Source: Datisca glomerata
Lineage: Eukaryota > Streptophyta > Magnoliopsida > Cucurbitales > Datiscaceae
Reading direction: 5' to 3'
Assembly (NCBI GenBank): GCA_003255025.1
Contig: QANY01009342.1
Location: forward strand, 469,674-533,673
Length of the DNA stretch: 64,000 bases
Shown piece after piece: positions 45,464-56,300 of the stretch (positions are counted from its first letter, which is position 1; each line of letters starts with the position of its first letter). The notes beneath the pieces are model-generated. The model was not told where the DNA came from. It did not search any database and worked only from the letters and a program-made list of their open reading frames with translations. The position numbers were made by a program, and so were the translations under genes.

Positions 45464-45611
45464 ACCCTTCACTTTAAGGCTATGCTATCCTAAGGTGCTA
45501 CTAATTGGAATGATCTTATCAACGTCCATGAATGAGAAAGAAGAGATCGAACTGCCGAATTGAAAAAATTTTATGCTATCATATAGCTTTATATCGGCTA
45601 AGTTCATGAGT

Positions 45612-45646
45612 TGGAGATAAGCGGATTCGAACCGCTGACATCCGCC
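45612..45646 (-). pseudogene. trnA-UGC: Plastid trnA-UGC 3' exon
   Basis: 35 nt. The minus strand reads GGCGGATGTCAGCGGTTCGAATCCGC...TCTCCA, the T-arm and 3' acceptor of plastid tRNA-Ala. One base in the T-loop region is changed. It is joined to the end of the trnA group II intron. Confidence 0.9.
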
Positions 45647-46449
45647 ACAGGGTAAACCACCACCTCTCCGTCCCCCCGGCTGATTCTACCATAGAGGCCA
45701 ACGATAGACAAGAACTCCCCCTGAACACAGCTTATAACTTTCATCGTATTGTGCTCGTCAAAGAGCAACTCTTCTCAATCTCAAAGGGTGCTGAGTTAGA
45801 ATTCCATTCTAAATAAGGATTCTTGTGGTTCCGGAGGATCCAGCTACAGGAGAACTAGGAACGGATAGCTTCCCCCCCTTTTCCGCCCGCCTCTTTAGTC
45901 TTAAGAATGATGGTTTTAAGAATGAGTGATTGCCCTTCTCCGACCCTTACTGCCCAACCAGAGAGCGGACAGCTAATGTGTTCCACTTATTGAATAGGGT
46001 TCTATGGTCGATCTGCGACCCCTGGATATCGAAGGCATCCTTGGGGTGATCTCGTAGTTCCTACAGGGTAGAGACGATGGGGTCGGTCCATGGATTTTCC
46101 TTCCTCCTTTTGCCGCATTTCAGTCAAATGGTTGAAGGGAGATAGTGCATCAAGCTATTCGCAAGGGCCAACTTGATCCTCTTCCCCAGGGATCCCAGAT
46201 GAGGGAACCCTAAGAGAGTCACCGACTCCAACTACTGTCCATGTACGATCCATACTAGATCTAACCAACTGCCCATCCTACCTCCTCTACATTGTTGACA
46301 GCCCATCTTTGTCTCAGTATAGTCTTTCAGTGGCATGTTTCGGTCCTCTTCCCCATTACTTAGAAAAAGTGAGCCACCGGTTCAAGTACAAGATACTATC
46401 ATTACCACCTGGACAATTAGACATCCAACCCATAATCGCAATGACCCAA
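45647..46449 (-). other. Plastid trnA group II intron, decayed
   Basis: Reads as the plastid trnA-UGC intron across its length on the minus strand, including the domain V region around 45.72-45.77 kb, whose pairs are partly lost. The length is close to the usual 800 nt. Scattered small indels and substitutions. Confidence 0.85.
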
Positions 46450-46486
46450 TTGCAAGAGCGGAGCTCACTAACTGAGCTATATCCCC
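46450..46486 (-). pseudogene. trnA-UGC: Plastid trnA-UGC 5' exon, 2-nt deletion
   Basis: On the minus strand, GGGGATATAGCTCAGTT leads into the anticodon arm with TGC intact. The D-loop region reads 'AGTTAGTGAGCTCC', about 2 nt shorter than the plastid sequence. Anticodon kept, but the D-arm is distorted. Confidence 0.88.
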
Positions 46487-46550
46487 CAGAGCCAAGTGGG
46501 GCATGCATGAATGAGTCAGATGCTTCTTATATTCTTTTCCTTGGCGCAGC

Positions 46551-46585
46551 TGGGCCATCCTAGACTTGAACCAGAGACCTCACCC
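46551..46585 (-). pseudogene. trnI-GAU: Plastid trnI-GAU 3' exon
   Basis: 35 nt on the minus strand, beginning GGGTGAGGTCTCTGG and ending GGCCCA: the 3' half of plastid tRNA-Ile, with G-to-A and C-to-T type changes. It is separated from trnA by the usual short spacer. Confidence 0.9.
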
Positions 46586-47195
46586 GTGAAGTAAATCATC
46601 GCACCTAAGGTCCTACCAATTGGGAGAGAAGAAAGATCTTCCTTTTCGAGAGTGATTCATCCTTCCCGAACGTAACATACAACTCTCTGTTTTACTGCGC
46701 CCTCTAAGTGTGCTTGTTCCCCCCTTCTTCCTTACCATGGAAAGTATTTGTGAAATCACTCGAAGAAAAAGGAAGGCGTTAAGAAACCTTTCTGGCCCAA
46801 CCCTAGACACTGACAGATCCTTTTTCAAACCTGCTCCCAGTTCGAGTCAAGAGATAGATAAATAGCACATCCCATTGCACTGATCGGGGGCGTTCATAGT
46901 GACTGAGGGGGTCAACGACCAAGAAGTGAGTTATTTATCAGCCAAACATTCTCCTTACGGCTAGATCCAATCTCCTGGTCCCTGCGGAAGAAAGGAAAAA
47001 TCATTTTTCACGTTCTTCCTTTCGCTTTCGGGAAGGGAGGTTGTGGAACTTCCTATTGATTGCAACTTTCTCCAGACCTCTGCATGAAAAAAAAGGCTCG
47101 AATGGTATAATCCCTCCGTTACCCCAGAATGAAAGGGGCGATTTCATAGTTCTAGGTCTATGAAGATACGTTGTTAGGTGCTCCATTGCATTTTC
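46586..47195 (-). other. Plastid trnI intron, 3' part only
   Basis: Continues from the trnI 3' exon as plastid trnI-GAU intron sequence, including the stretch with 'GATAAATAACTCACTTC'. Similarity ends near 47195 ('gttaggtgctccattgca'). The 5' exon and the rest of the intron, and rrn16 beyond, are absent, so this is the edge of the plastid insertion. Confidence 0.85.
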
Positions 47196-47199
47196 CCTC

Positions 47200-50100
47200 A
47201 ATTATCATCCCAGAAAGAGTAGTAGGCCTAGGCTTAACATACGCGCTAAGACAAATCCCCTTGTCCAAATGAAAGGTCCTTAATCACATCATAATTTTTG
47301 CTTCGCATCACTCATCGCCCTTGATTTGCTCTCTCAGTCTCCCCAAATTTTTGAATGGTTCTTTCCGCCGTGAACTGCCAAAGTGGTGAGTCTGCGACCC
47401 CCCTCATTTCCCGTAAGTGAGAGCACTGCCCGAACTCCATTCATCAAGGCCACCTGCGCTACCAATCCATCTAAATAAGGTCTTCTCCCGTCTTCTTCCC
47501 TCTTCCTATGGTCTCGACCTGCAAAGTTACTTCCGAAAGCTCCCAATAGGCCAAGTAGCCACAACTATTATAATAGAGCAAGTAGGAAGGAGCTCTAAAT
47601 GGGATTCACACGCAGCTTTTTATTTGATATTTACCTTATGCGCCTGCCATTAGGTGACCTGGGATGAATCTCCGACCGTAGCGTAGCCTTCGCTGCCCTT
47701 TTCTCCTATGATGTTTAGCAATGGAAAGGACCGGTCAAACGAATTCATTTCCTAGTCTCTGATCGATCTCATACCGTCATTGTAGAGGGAAAACTCTTTT
47801 TCCGCTGCTAACTGCAAAGGCACTCGAGGGAGTAGGACTGACCACCTCACCTTTAGGGTTCCGTTGGTAATCCGCCCTCTATGATTCCCAAATCCCCTCA
47901 CGTCAACACAGGAGTTGAGGGTAGACCCAGGCATATGTTTAGCTCTTGGCTCTGGTTCCCTACTTTCTAATCTCCTTGGTCTTTCAGATGACGCCCGAAG
48001 AATCTTTGGTCCTGAACATGACTTATGGAGTCCCTTTGTTTGTATCACTCATCGGCCTCGCTTAGGTTCCTCTCGATTCTCCCCGAATTGGAGGAGCACC
48101 TTTGACCTGCCCGACATGCTGTTGACGTGGAGATTAATTCTCTGGCCATACCTTCTGTGGTCGTTACGCTTGATCGGTCATGTTGGGACTAAAGAAAAGT
48201 AGAAGCCTCAACCGTGTCGATGGCATTCTAACTAAAGTACGCGACCTCCAAAATCAACATCTACATCCCGTCGCTACTCTTTCAATGTTCATCTTCCCGC
48301 ATGAGGACGATTAGCATTCTCGTTCATGAAGCCAACCGAGTTGCTCATGGGAAGGAGCATGTGAGGGAGAATGACCTTTATTCGTCTCTTCGAACGGAGC
48401 CTAAGTTGAATCCGCCCCCTGGTTTCCTTTTTTATACTATGTATAACCTCCTCATCAATAGACGTTTCCCGAATAACCATTGATTTCATGAAAAACCTAT
48501 GCTTGTTAGCAGCTGAATCACTCTCTCCTCTCGTAGTGGGCCTCTTTTCTTTCATCCGCTGGCATGGGTAAAGGGTCCATTCCACTATCTCTCTACCAAT
48601 CGCTCTGCCTATTATCTTTCTATCCGTTCTTCCTATCCTCTTCTACTCTGAGCATCATTAACATTCCGCTCCATCCTCTGCTGCTCTTTGTTTGCCTCCT
48701 ATAGGGGCACTAAATTAATAAAGTCCCTGAGTAGGGACATTCTTAGCTGGAGGAGGAAGAGGTGGTTGAGTACCCGAGTCTGATTGTGTGGTACCTGTTG
48801 CAGCTGAGTCTTTCCTAGATTCCTTATCTTCTGGCTCCAGAGTCTCTTCTTCCCGGTATCCATCGGGTCTTACAAAAAAAAGATAGAATATTGAATGATG
48901 GCTCTAAATCTTATAAGGGTTGGGCCTTTATACAATAGGCCTTGTCCCGACCAGATCATATTGGCAGAGGACATGCCTTCTTCATCTTTTGAGTAAAAAG
49001 AACTTGTTTCTTGAAACTCTGAAGTTTGTGGGTGACTCTAATCCACATTGGTGGATGCATTAACACCTGCTGTAGGAAGAAGAGTCAATTATGAATCAAC
49101 TGGAATGGATGGAGAAGTAACATCTGATGATATTGAGCCCGACGGAATTGGGGCCGACACGGGAGGAATGGGAATGGTTGTGGAAACGATAATAAAAGGA
49201 GTAGGAAAAGTGCTAGGAGGATCAAAGAGAGAGATAGAAGAAGAAAGGGTTGGGGATAAATATAGAACAAGATTCAGTCACTGTAGGATCGTGGGCTAAC
49301 CTTGATGAGACTGTAGGGCTCTCTCATTTATCATTCTTCTTCAGAATTGAGCTCTTACCCGATCTAGTTGGTGACTTACAGATGGTTTTATTTACATCCG
49401 GAGTCTGTCGAGCTGAGACTTTCATGGGTACTCCCTGCAGCACCTCAGGAAGACGAAGTGCTGACACAATAAAATAAGACACTTGACTCGTCTTCACCAT
49501 GGTCCACTTTTGAGTCTCAGGCGGGGTGGAGGGAGTAGTCGTCTTGTTGCTGGTAGGTCCTACTATATAAGTTGACAACAATACACTGCAGTATGTGTGA
49601 GCAAATATTTTTCTTAGTGATCTGACGGAGCAACTGGAGTTACTACAGACTGGCTTCCTCCCATATACTCCCGCTGACTGTGCTTACTTATGCTTGCTTT
49701 GAGTACGCTTGACTTTGTCAGGGTTCATCTAGCTTTGCATTGCTTGCCTTGGACTCACTCTGCCTAGCTCTGTATCCTCCCCCCGAAAAAGTGCCTTTCA
49801 CCCTGACTGTCATTTACTAAACCATTTTAAAAAATGTGAGTACTTTTTTGGTATATGAGATAGAAAGTATTTCGGTTTCAAATGTCTTTCTGCGAGAAAA
49901 ATGGGTTCTTTTCAATGAGAACCGTCCATCCTCTTCCCCAAAGATTCATCCTGATGAAAAAGGGAAGGACAAAGCCACTGGACAAGATACAGACGATAGA
50001 GACTCTGATGTCCCTTGGGTCACTCCTCCTCCATTAGTTGAGACTTCAAGGGGGACCTAGATCACCCACATTTAGTAGTGTCATTGGCGCGGACGGAGAT

Positions 50101-50655
50101 AGAGAGATCACACCGCTTAAGCAAACTGGAGCAGCCGTAATCAATGAAATGTTTGCTTTTCAAGTTGAGTGAGATATTTGAACATAGAATGTTAAGTATA
50201 TAACAAAGTGGAGAGCTTGAGATCACCTAGATGAAAATGTCTATGCATAGAATAAGTGGACGTCCCTTTTCGGGGGACGGAAATGCACTAAAAAAAGGAG
50301 AGCTCCTTGGCCTATTGGGCGACTATGTCCCCACCTCCAATCGTATAAAAGATGGGATTCAAGGTATGGCAAAAAGGTAGTTCCGGTTCTTTCACTCCCT
50401 TTCCCATTGTAGTCGGATCAGGCCATTTTAGTTCCATTTACCCCCCCTTTTTTCTAAAGATGGCGCAATTCCTTACTCTTTGCTCGACTCAATTGAAGTC
50501 ATTAAAGAATGTTTGTCTAGATCATACACCTCCAGCCCATGCAAGGTGGCTGACCTTGTGTGCCCAAATGATTCAATTTCGAGTTTCATCTTGGGTGGAT
50601 GAAGATCCACTCCTGCAGACTAAGATGCATAGGGCATTGCCAAACATGCCATCGC
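47200..50655. other. Unassigned sequence
   Basis: Several overlapping opposed frames of 75-98 codons (47.3-48.6 and 49.0-49.6 kb) and an open frame at 49836-50060 with an acidic 'DTDDRDSDVPWVTPPP' end. The last may be retroelement sequence leading into the gypsy gag that follows. None has a recognised domain. Confidence 0.35.
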
Positions 50656-50659
50656 GAGC

Positions 50660-51380
50660 GGCCCTATGTTGAGTAAGGGGGCCCCGAATGAAGTAAGAGC
50701 AACTGGGGGCATAAGCCCAACCCTCCTCGCAACAATGAATCAGTTAGTCAAGAAAAAAGTCAAAGACGCCAAGGAAAAGGAGGAGGATAACCACATGATC
50801 ACCAAACCTTATCCGGCTTGGATAGATTCTGTGCTATATACGCCAGGGTTCTCTCAGCCAGACTTCGAAATGTTCGATGGAACGGGAGACCCACACCAGC
50901 ATCTAACACATTTCCTGTCTGGATGTGGGCCGGTAGCGCAGAATGGGGCACTGTGCCTTAGGCTCTTCGTACAATCATTTGAGGGGCCCGCCTTTACATG
51001 GTATGCCCACCTCTCTGAAGAGTAGATCCTGACTTGGGAAGCAAGGGTCTCGGAGTTCAGGAAGCAGTTCAGCAACACACAAAGAAAGAAGGGTTGGCCG
51101 AAGAACTCAAGACCAAGCAAAGGGATAATGAACCTGTCACGGAGTTCATTGCAAGGTGGCGAGCCCCTAATTTTTTTTTGCCTGTCTCCAGAAGTTTACT
51201 CAGCAAGAGCTCCTCAAGATGTGCATGAACAACTTCAGGCATGACTTGTCGTCGATACTTCTACCCCAAACCTTTAAGGGATTCGACGACTTGTGCACTA
51301 AAGCTCACGATGTGGAAGCACATCTTAGCAAACGGAGGCGTCCGACGAAGTACTTGAAGTTCATTCCGTTACCTTATTAA
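50660..51380 (+). mobile_element. Ty3/gypsy gag fragment
   Basis: One frame (50666-51025) carries 'DFEMFDGTGDPHQHLTHFLS', 'LCLRLFVQSFEGPAFTWYAH', the retrotransposon gag domain of plant gypsy elements. An in-frame TAG at 51023-51025 breaks it. The frame continues to about 51090, then two frameshifts lead through 'KQRDNEPVTEFIARWRA' and 'LLKMCMNNF' to a KAHDVEAHL-type C-terminal part near 51.33 kb. No protease or RT follows. It could have been resident in the donor mitochondrial DNA, since plant mitochondrial genomes often hold such pieces, or be a later nuclear insertion. Confidence 0.85.
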
Positions 51381-51920
51381 CAAAGTAGAAAAATCACTCT
51401 CTTAGAAAAGTTGAATTCTTTTTCATAGCCTATATGTGTATGTGGAAAATGAGAGTCCTTACTTTTCTTTCTCTTGCCCTGACATAATTCAGGGCTATCG
51501 GTTCCGTTCTCTTCTCTCTCTACCTCTTCTTTTTTACCTAACTTCAAAATCTTTTATGCCCGCCATACCAACATGGGAACCCTATCTTCCCTCCCTCTGA
51601 AGTGTATTTATCAGATCAGCTCCCCGAGTCACTAGAAAGAGGGTGAAAGGCCCACTACTTCTTCATTCATGGCCTCTTTTTTTTATTGATCTCCCTTTCG
51701 TATTCACCTGAGGCAAAAGAGAAGTCATACAAAGAAAGGTTCTTCAATGAAATGCATAACGGGCGGGCCTCCTATGGATTCCTCCAACTCAATGAATGAA
51801 GGGAGGAGTATGAGGAAGGACGGCTTTCTATATGAAGATTAAAAAAGAAAAAAGAAAAAGGGTCAAACCATATCTTACTGAATAATCTGACTGAATGAAC
51901 AAGAGCTTTTTATGTGGTCT
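51381..51920. other. No recognised gene
   Basis: AT-rich spacer with poly-T and poly-A tracts between the gypsy gag fragment and the rps7 3' end. Nothing recognised. Confidence 0.4.
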
Positions 51921-51924
51921 CACT

Positions 51925-52370
51925 TTACCACCATTTGAAATGTGCGAAACTTCGATTGGTGGCAGCCAGTTAATGAAGATTCTCCCTTTTATTACGTTCA
52001 ATTCCCCTCTTTTGGTAAGCATCCAGTATCTCAGCAAATGAACATTTCACTAAGCTTATCCTGTAGCTTATACGTCGTTTGAAAGCTACTTCAAGGATCC
52101 AGCGAATAGCTAAGGTTTGTTGACGATCCCTAGCTACAATCCCAGGGACATCATATAGAGTACCTGCTACTCCTACTTTTTCAACTTCGCATATGGGCTT
52201 TATATTCTCTACAGGGTCAACCATAAGTTTGATTACATCGCGTTCAGTTTGAGCTGGGCGATGAAAAGTTTGATAAACAATAGAACGGACTCTCATTCTT
52301 TTACCTTCTTTCATGTGAAAGTTGACTAACTTTTTGATCAATTATTTTTGCTCACCATCTAAGCCCCCAT
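51925..52370 (-). pseudogene. rps7: rps7 pseudogene
   Basis: Mitochondrial ribosomal protein S7. The ATG is at 52370. A 1-nt loss in the G run just after it and a CAA-to-TAA change break the first dozen codons. The main frame then runs from '[20 protein letters not shown]' through '[20 protein letters not shown]' and '[19 protein letters not shown]' to 'KRENLH', where TAA (51970-51972) stops it 14 codons early. The normal C-terminal 'NRSFAHF.WW' is readable beyond it to the native stop at 51925. Total 446 nt versus 447 expected. Confidence 0.95.
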
Positions 52371-52479
52371 ATAGTTTAGAATTTCTGAGTAATTGGAAGC
52401 CGCTTTCAATGATGAGGCTGATAAATTTATATTACGCAATCGTTACTGTCCATCTTTATCAGCCAACTCCTCTCTTTCC

Positions 52480-53390
52480 ATCTTTCCTTTCAGAGTTTAC
52501 CACTCTTCATAGCTTCTTGAACTCGCTCCCTGAGTTCAAGAGTATACACTCTCGTGTCATACGGCTTCGTCCCAGCATCAGGACCTCCCCTTTCCTTTGA
52601 CCAACGGGTCCTCGAACCAAGCGGTCTGGCCTCCACCTACATGAACCCTCCGTCGGGTGGAAATAGTTGTTGGAGCTGGTTTTGAAATTCCATCCAGAAC
52701 TGGGAGTTCTCATTTTCAATGGAGGCCTGTTTACGAGCGAGGAATTTCAGATCCCCCACCCGTTCCACCAAAAGTATATCTATTGCGCAGCTCACGTCCT
52801 CTGGCTTGTGCACTGGAATCTTTCTAGTCCTCACGAGTTGGTCTCTCTTTTTGAATTTTGACCCTGTGGTAGAACTCCTCCAGGGTCCGCTCTGTGGCGC
52901 GAAACTATCTCGAGGTCATGAGATCGCGCTCCTCCTCCTCCCTTTTTTTTCTTTCTTGTTTTTCGAGTTCATCCCAGAGAAGGTCCTGTGGGTATTCTTG
53001 AACAACCTCTAAAGGAGAAAGGGATGTCTACTTTGTTGTTGATATGGGTCAAGAGGTACCGGTAACCCAAATTCTCGAGTTTGAATAGGGTCGGGGTTCA
53101 TCATATTGAAAAGTGGCATGGCTTCGGTTTCGATGAAAATAGAAAGAATATAACCTACTATCCACGCCAGATCCCCTAAACAACCTACATCCAAAGATGA
53201 GAGTTGTCGAAGAGCCTTAAGGGATCCTCCCTTTTTATAAGTAAGTAAGCTCTTCTCCATGACATATTTTGACTGTTATCTTCGATTCCTTCATTCAGTT
53301 TCTGGTTCTTGGCTGAACCAGTAGGTCCTTCCACCCTCAAAACAATACGGTATGCTGCTTCTACGATGTCCAGCAAACACAATGCAATTC
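52480..53390 (-). pseudogene. Unrecognised long frame, broken several times
   Basis: Minus-strand pieces in shifting frames read as one charged, soluble protein: 'MCLLDIVEAAYRIVLRVEGP' (53382), then 'LKALRQLSSLDVGCLGDLAW', 'MPLFNMMNPDPIQTREFGLP', a Glu/Lys/Arg-rich helix near 52.95 kb, and 'FLARKQASIENENSQFWMEF' near 52.74 kb. At least three stops and two frameshifts separate them. Codon-level coherence on both sides of each break suggests a real ancestral ORF of about 280-300 codons. I do not recognise the family. It lies upstream of rps7 on the same strand. Confidence 0.4.
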
Positions 53391-53394
53391 ATGC

Positions 53395-56300
53395 TCAAAA
53401 AAAGTCAGCTCGAATCTTGCCTCTTGTCTTCCTCCTTCACTCTACATCGTAGAGAAAATAGGTGAAACTCTTCCATGTACTCTCTCATAGCCATTTCAAA
53501 ATAAAAACAACCTTGTATTCTTAAACTTATTTAAGAAGTCTGCTTCGACATCACCTGGTAGAAATGAATCCTTAAACTTAAGAACTTCTTGTTCTTCGAA
53601 GCGCTTCTCCTCCTGCTCCCTCTTCTGTCGTACATGTCCTCACCATAAGCCTGCCTTTTTGTTTTCTTCACCAAGTACCAACCAAATCTGGAAATTTGTT
53701 CAATAGAAGTCCCCAAATTGGCCTTTGTCTATGCCAAAATTCCTTTTATACAGACGGGGACAGACGAAAAATAATGAGATATTCTAGAAATCCGTTGAAA
53801 TAACTAGCCTCAGAGTCCATGTTGGCTTATTGAATATCAACTCGAGAACCTCATGTCATCATAAGAGTCCCAAGATATACCCCACAATGGGAGGCTTTGC
53901 TTCAGTCACAGTACGAGTGAAAGAAAGGATAAGATCCTTATGAAAAACGGCAAAATACTTGGGCTCAAAGCCTACGCTGGCTCGCTGAATAGAAGCTCTG
54001 CAATCTGATTTGAACACATTAATGCCCCTAAATCATTCTTTCTTTAGACCACACTGCAAGTGAAAAAAAATAAAAATATATGAAATAGGATATTTGGGCT
54101 TCTACCCGGCAGAGTCCTCCATAACTGACCGACCGGTGAAAGGAAAGTTAGACCTCTTGAAGTGACAGCCAGACCCATTGAAAGTCTGGCAGTTATTGAT
54201 GGCTCGGAAAGAAAGCTGGGCTAGGTGTTCTTCCCTTAGAAAGGAGTTGTTCACCTCGAGGCTTGACTATTCTCCTCTCCTGTGTCAGATTTGAGAGGGT
54301 AGGCACTGCTTACAGGTACTGGGCAGCCATGGGTGGAAGGCGTTGAAAGATGGGAGGAATAGTGGTAAGCGGAAAAGAAAAGGAGGAGCTCTATACCTAC
54401 TACCAACCAGCCTATAGGGCTTAGTTTTTCGTTACCCTCAACAGCAAACCCAGAACGAGGATTAGGGCTATCCCTTCCACCTAGAAAGGGAGACCCCCAC
54501 AAATGAGCAGAATCCATCCGCGCTGCTACAGACAACAAAGCAACCCTAAATTAGTGACACACGAAAGCTCGATCCTCAACTTTGGAATATTAGGAACAAA
54601 GATTAGAATTTGTTTCATTGGGTAGACCAGGCGTGTGTAGAGGGGAAGTAGAAGTGGGGACGGTAGGGAAGTCTCTACTAAGATCCTTGGGAGTAGGGCT
54701 GTATAGATGAAAGGCGGTTTGGTTTCGCCTCTCAAAAATCATTCGACTGAACTAAGGCGACCAGCCGCAGCAAGGGAAGATAGGCTCGTTCCATATTAGC
54801 AGCTTGTCTTTTTTCTATTTTGACCACCCAGTCTAATGCAATGTTCAGGTCTTTGTGTACGTGATGCCTAGCTACAAACTCTATATGATTCAGCAGGTGC
54901 CAAACAGCCTTATGCATCAGTGGCATATTCGCTCTAGATGAGTAAAGATGTACTCTCGTGAAACCGGTCTAAGTATAAATTCCAAGGATTGGGTGATCAA
55001 ACTGCACTTCGAGTGTGTTAGGAGGCAAAAATCCTGTGGCACCAACTGGGGACTGACAAGGTGGACGAAAAGCGAAGGCCAAAAGGGGTGGTCCTGTATG
55101 AATCGAGGGATCTGATTCAAAGGGTGTAAGAAGCTTCTTTCTATTGGGACTGCCCACAGGGAGCCGGCGGGCTCTAGTGTAGGAGAGGATCGATAGGCCC
55201 AGTACAAGGAGTAAGAGTTTGGGGTGGACCTTTCTAGTGGAACTTGGCTAATGGAGTGGCTTATGGGTGTAAAAAGACCCCACTAAAGACAAAGACAATC
55301 CAGAAAGAAAGAGAATCATCTTGGTACTGAATACAGTCCCCGAGTCCATGTCGTGATAATAGAAAAAGTACCACTTGGATGTTAGTCTAGCTTGAGGCCC
55401 CCCCGCCCAAAAAGCTGGGGAACTGGGTAGGGCTCTGATCGCAACCTGGATCTCTTTTTTTCATTTCATCAAGATATGGTGTCCAGTCACTCACATCGGT
55501 GAGGGCTGCACTATGCCACCTATCCTTACCCTGGTAGTACTACTTTAGCAAAGCTAATGGTAGGTCAAACAGGTCTGTGACCATCCTTCCTTTCATAGGC
55601 TGGAGCAAACCTTGTGTTTACATAGAGCTATGCCCTTTATTTGCATGTTCAACCTAGGCAAGACCCTACTTCCTGGTTTATCCATCATCCAATCCACAAA
55701 AAATCAGATGAAAGCCTGATACTTCTCACCTACTCAATTGAAATTGAAAACTACCATTCCGTCGAATCAGAAAAGGTTTCGAAGAGCGCAGAAGGTCAGT
55801 TCAATGGTCAGATCTGAAGGGGAGATTCATGGGTAACTTCGAAGGGTAGGGAAGGAAGAGCTGGTGCGGCGTGTCAAATGCCCTCACGCAATGTCGCGCA
55901 CAAGGAAGGGTGGCGAGTGGGAGAATAATTCCTCCCCTTTCAAGAAGGGTGTGTATATGGTTTATAGCCAAAAGATTCAGTCAAATCAAAAGCAACTGGG
56001 CAAGCAAATGCCACTGCAAAAAGGGCCATAGCGTAGCTCGAGCCAGAGCTTTTGAGTTTTCCAACTAAGTTCCAGTCCGCCAAGGAGTGTGAGTCTTGAA
56101 CGGAGGCATCAAAAGCCGAACCGTAAAGATGCACCACCACCTACTGTTTCAACCGTAGAGTCGACCAAAACAGAAGCCTTAGGTGAGATAGACAATGAAA
56201 GAAAGCACTGGACTTTTCTTTCTCAAATACAAGGAAGTAGGCATATAAAATCTTTAGTAAAACAAATCCACGGGGGGTTCCTTTCAAAAGTAAGAATAGG

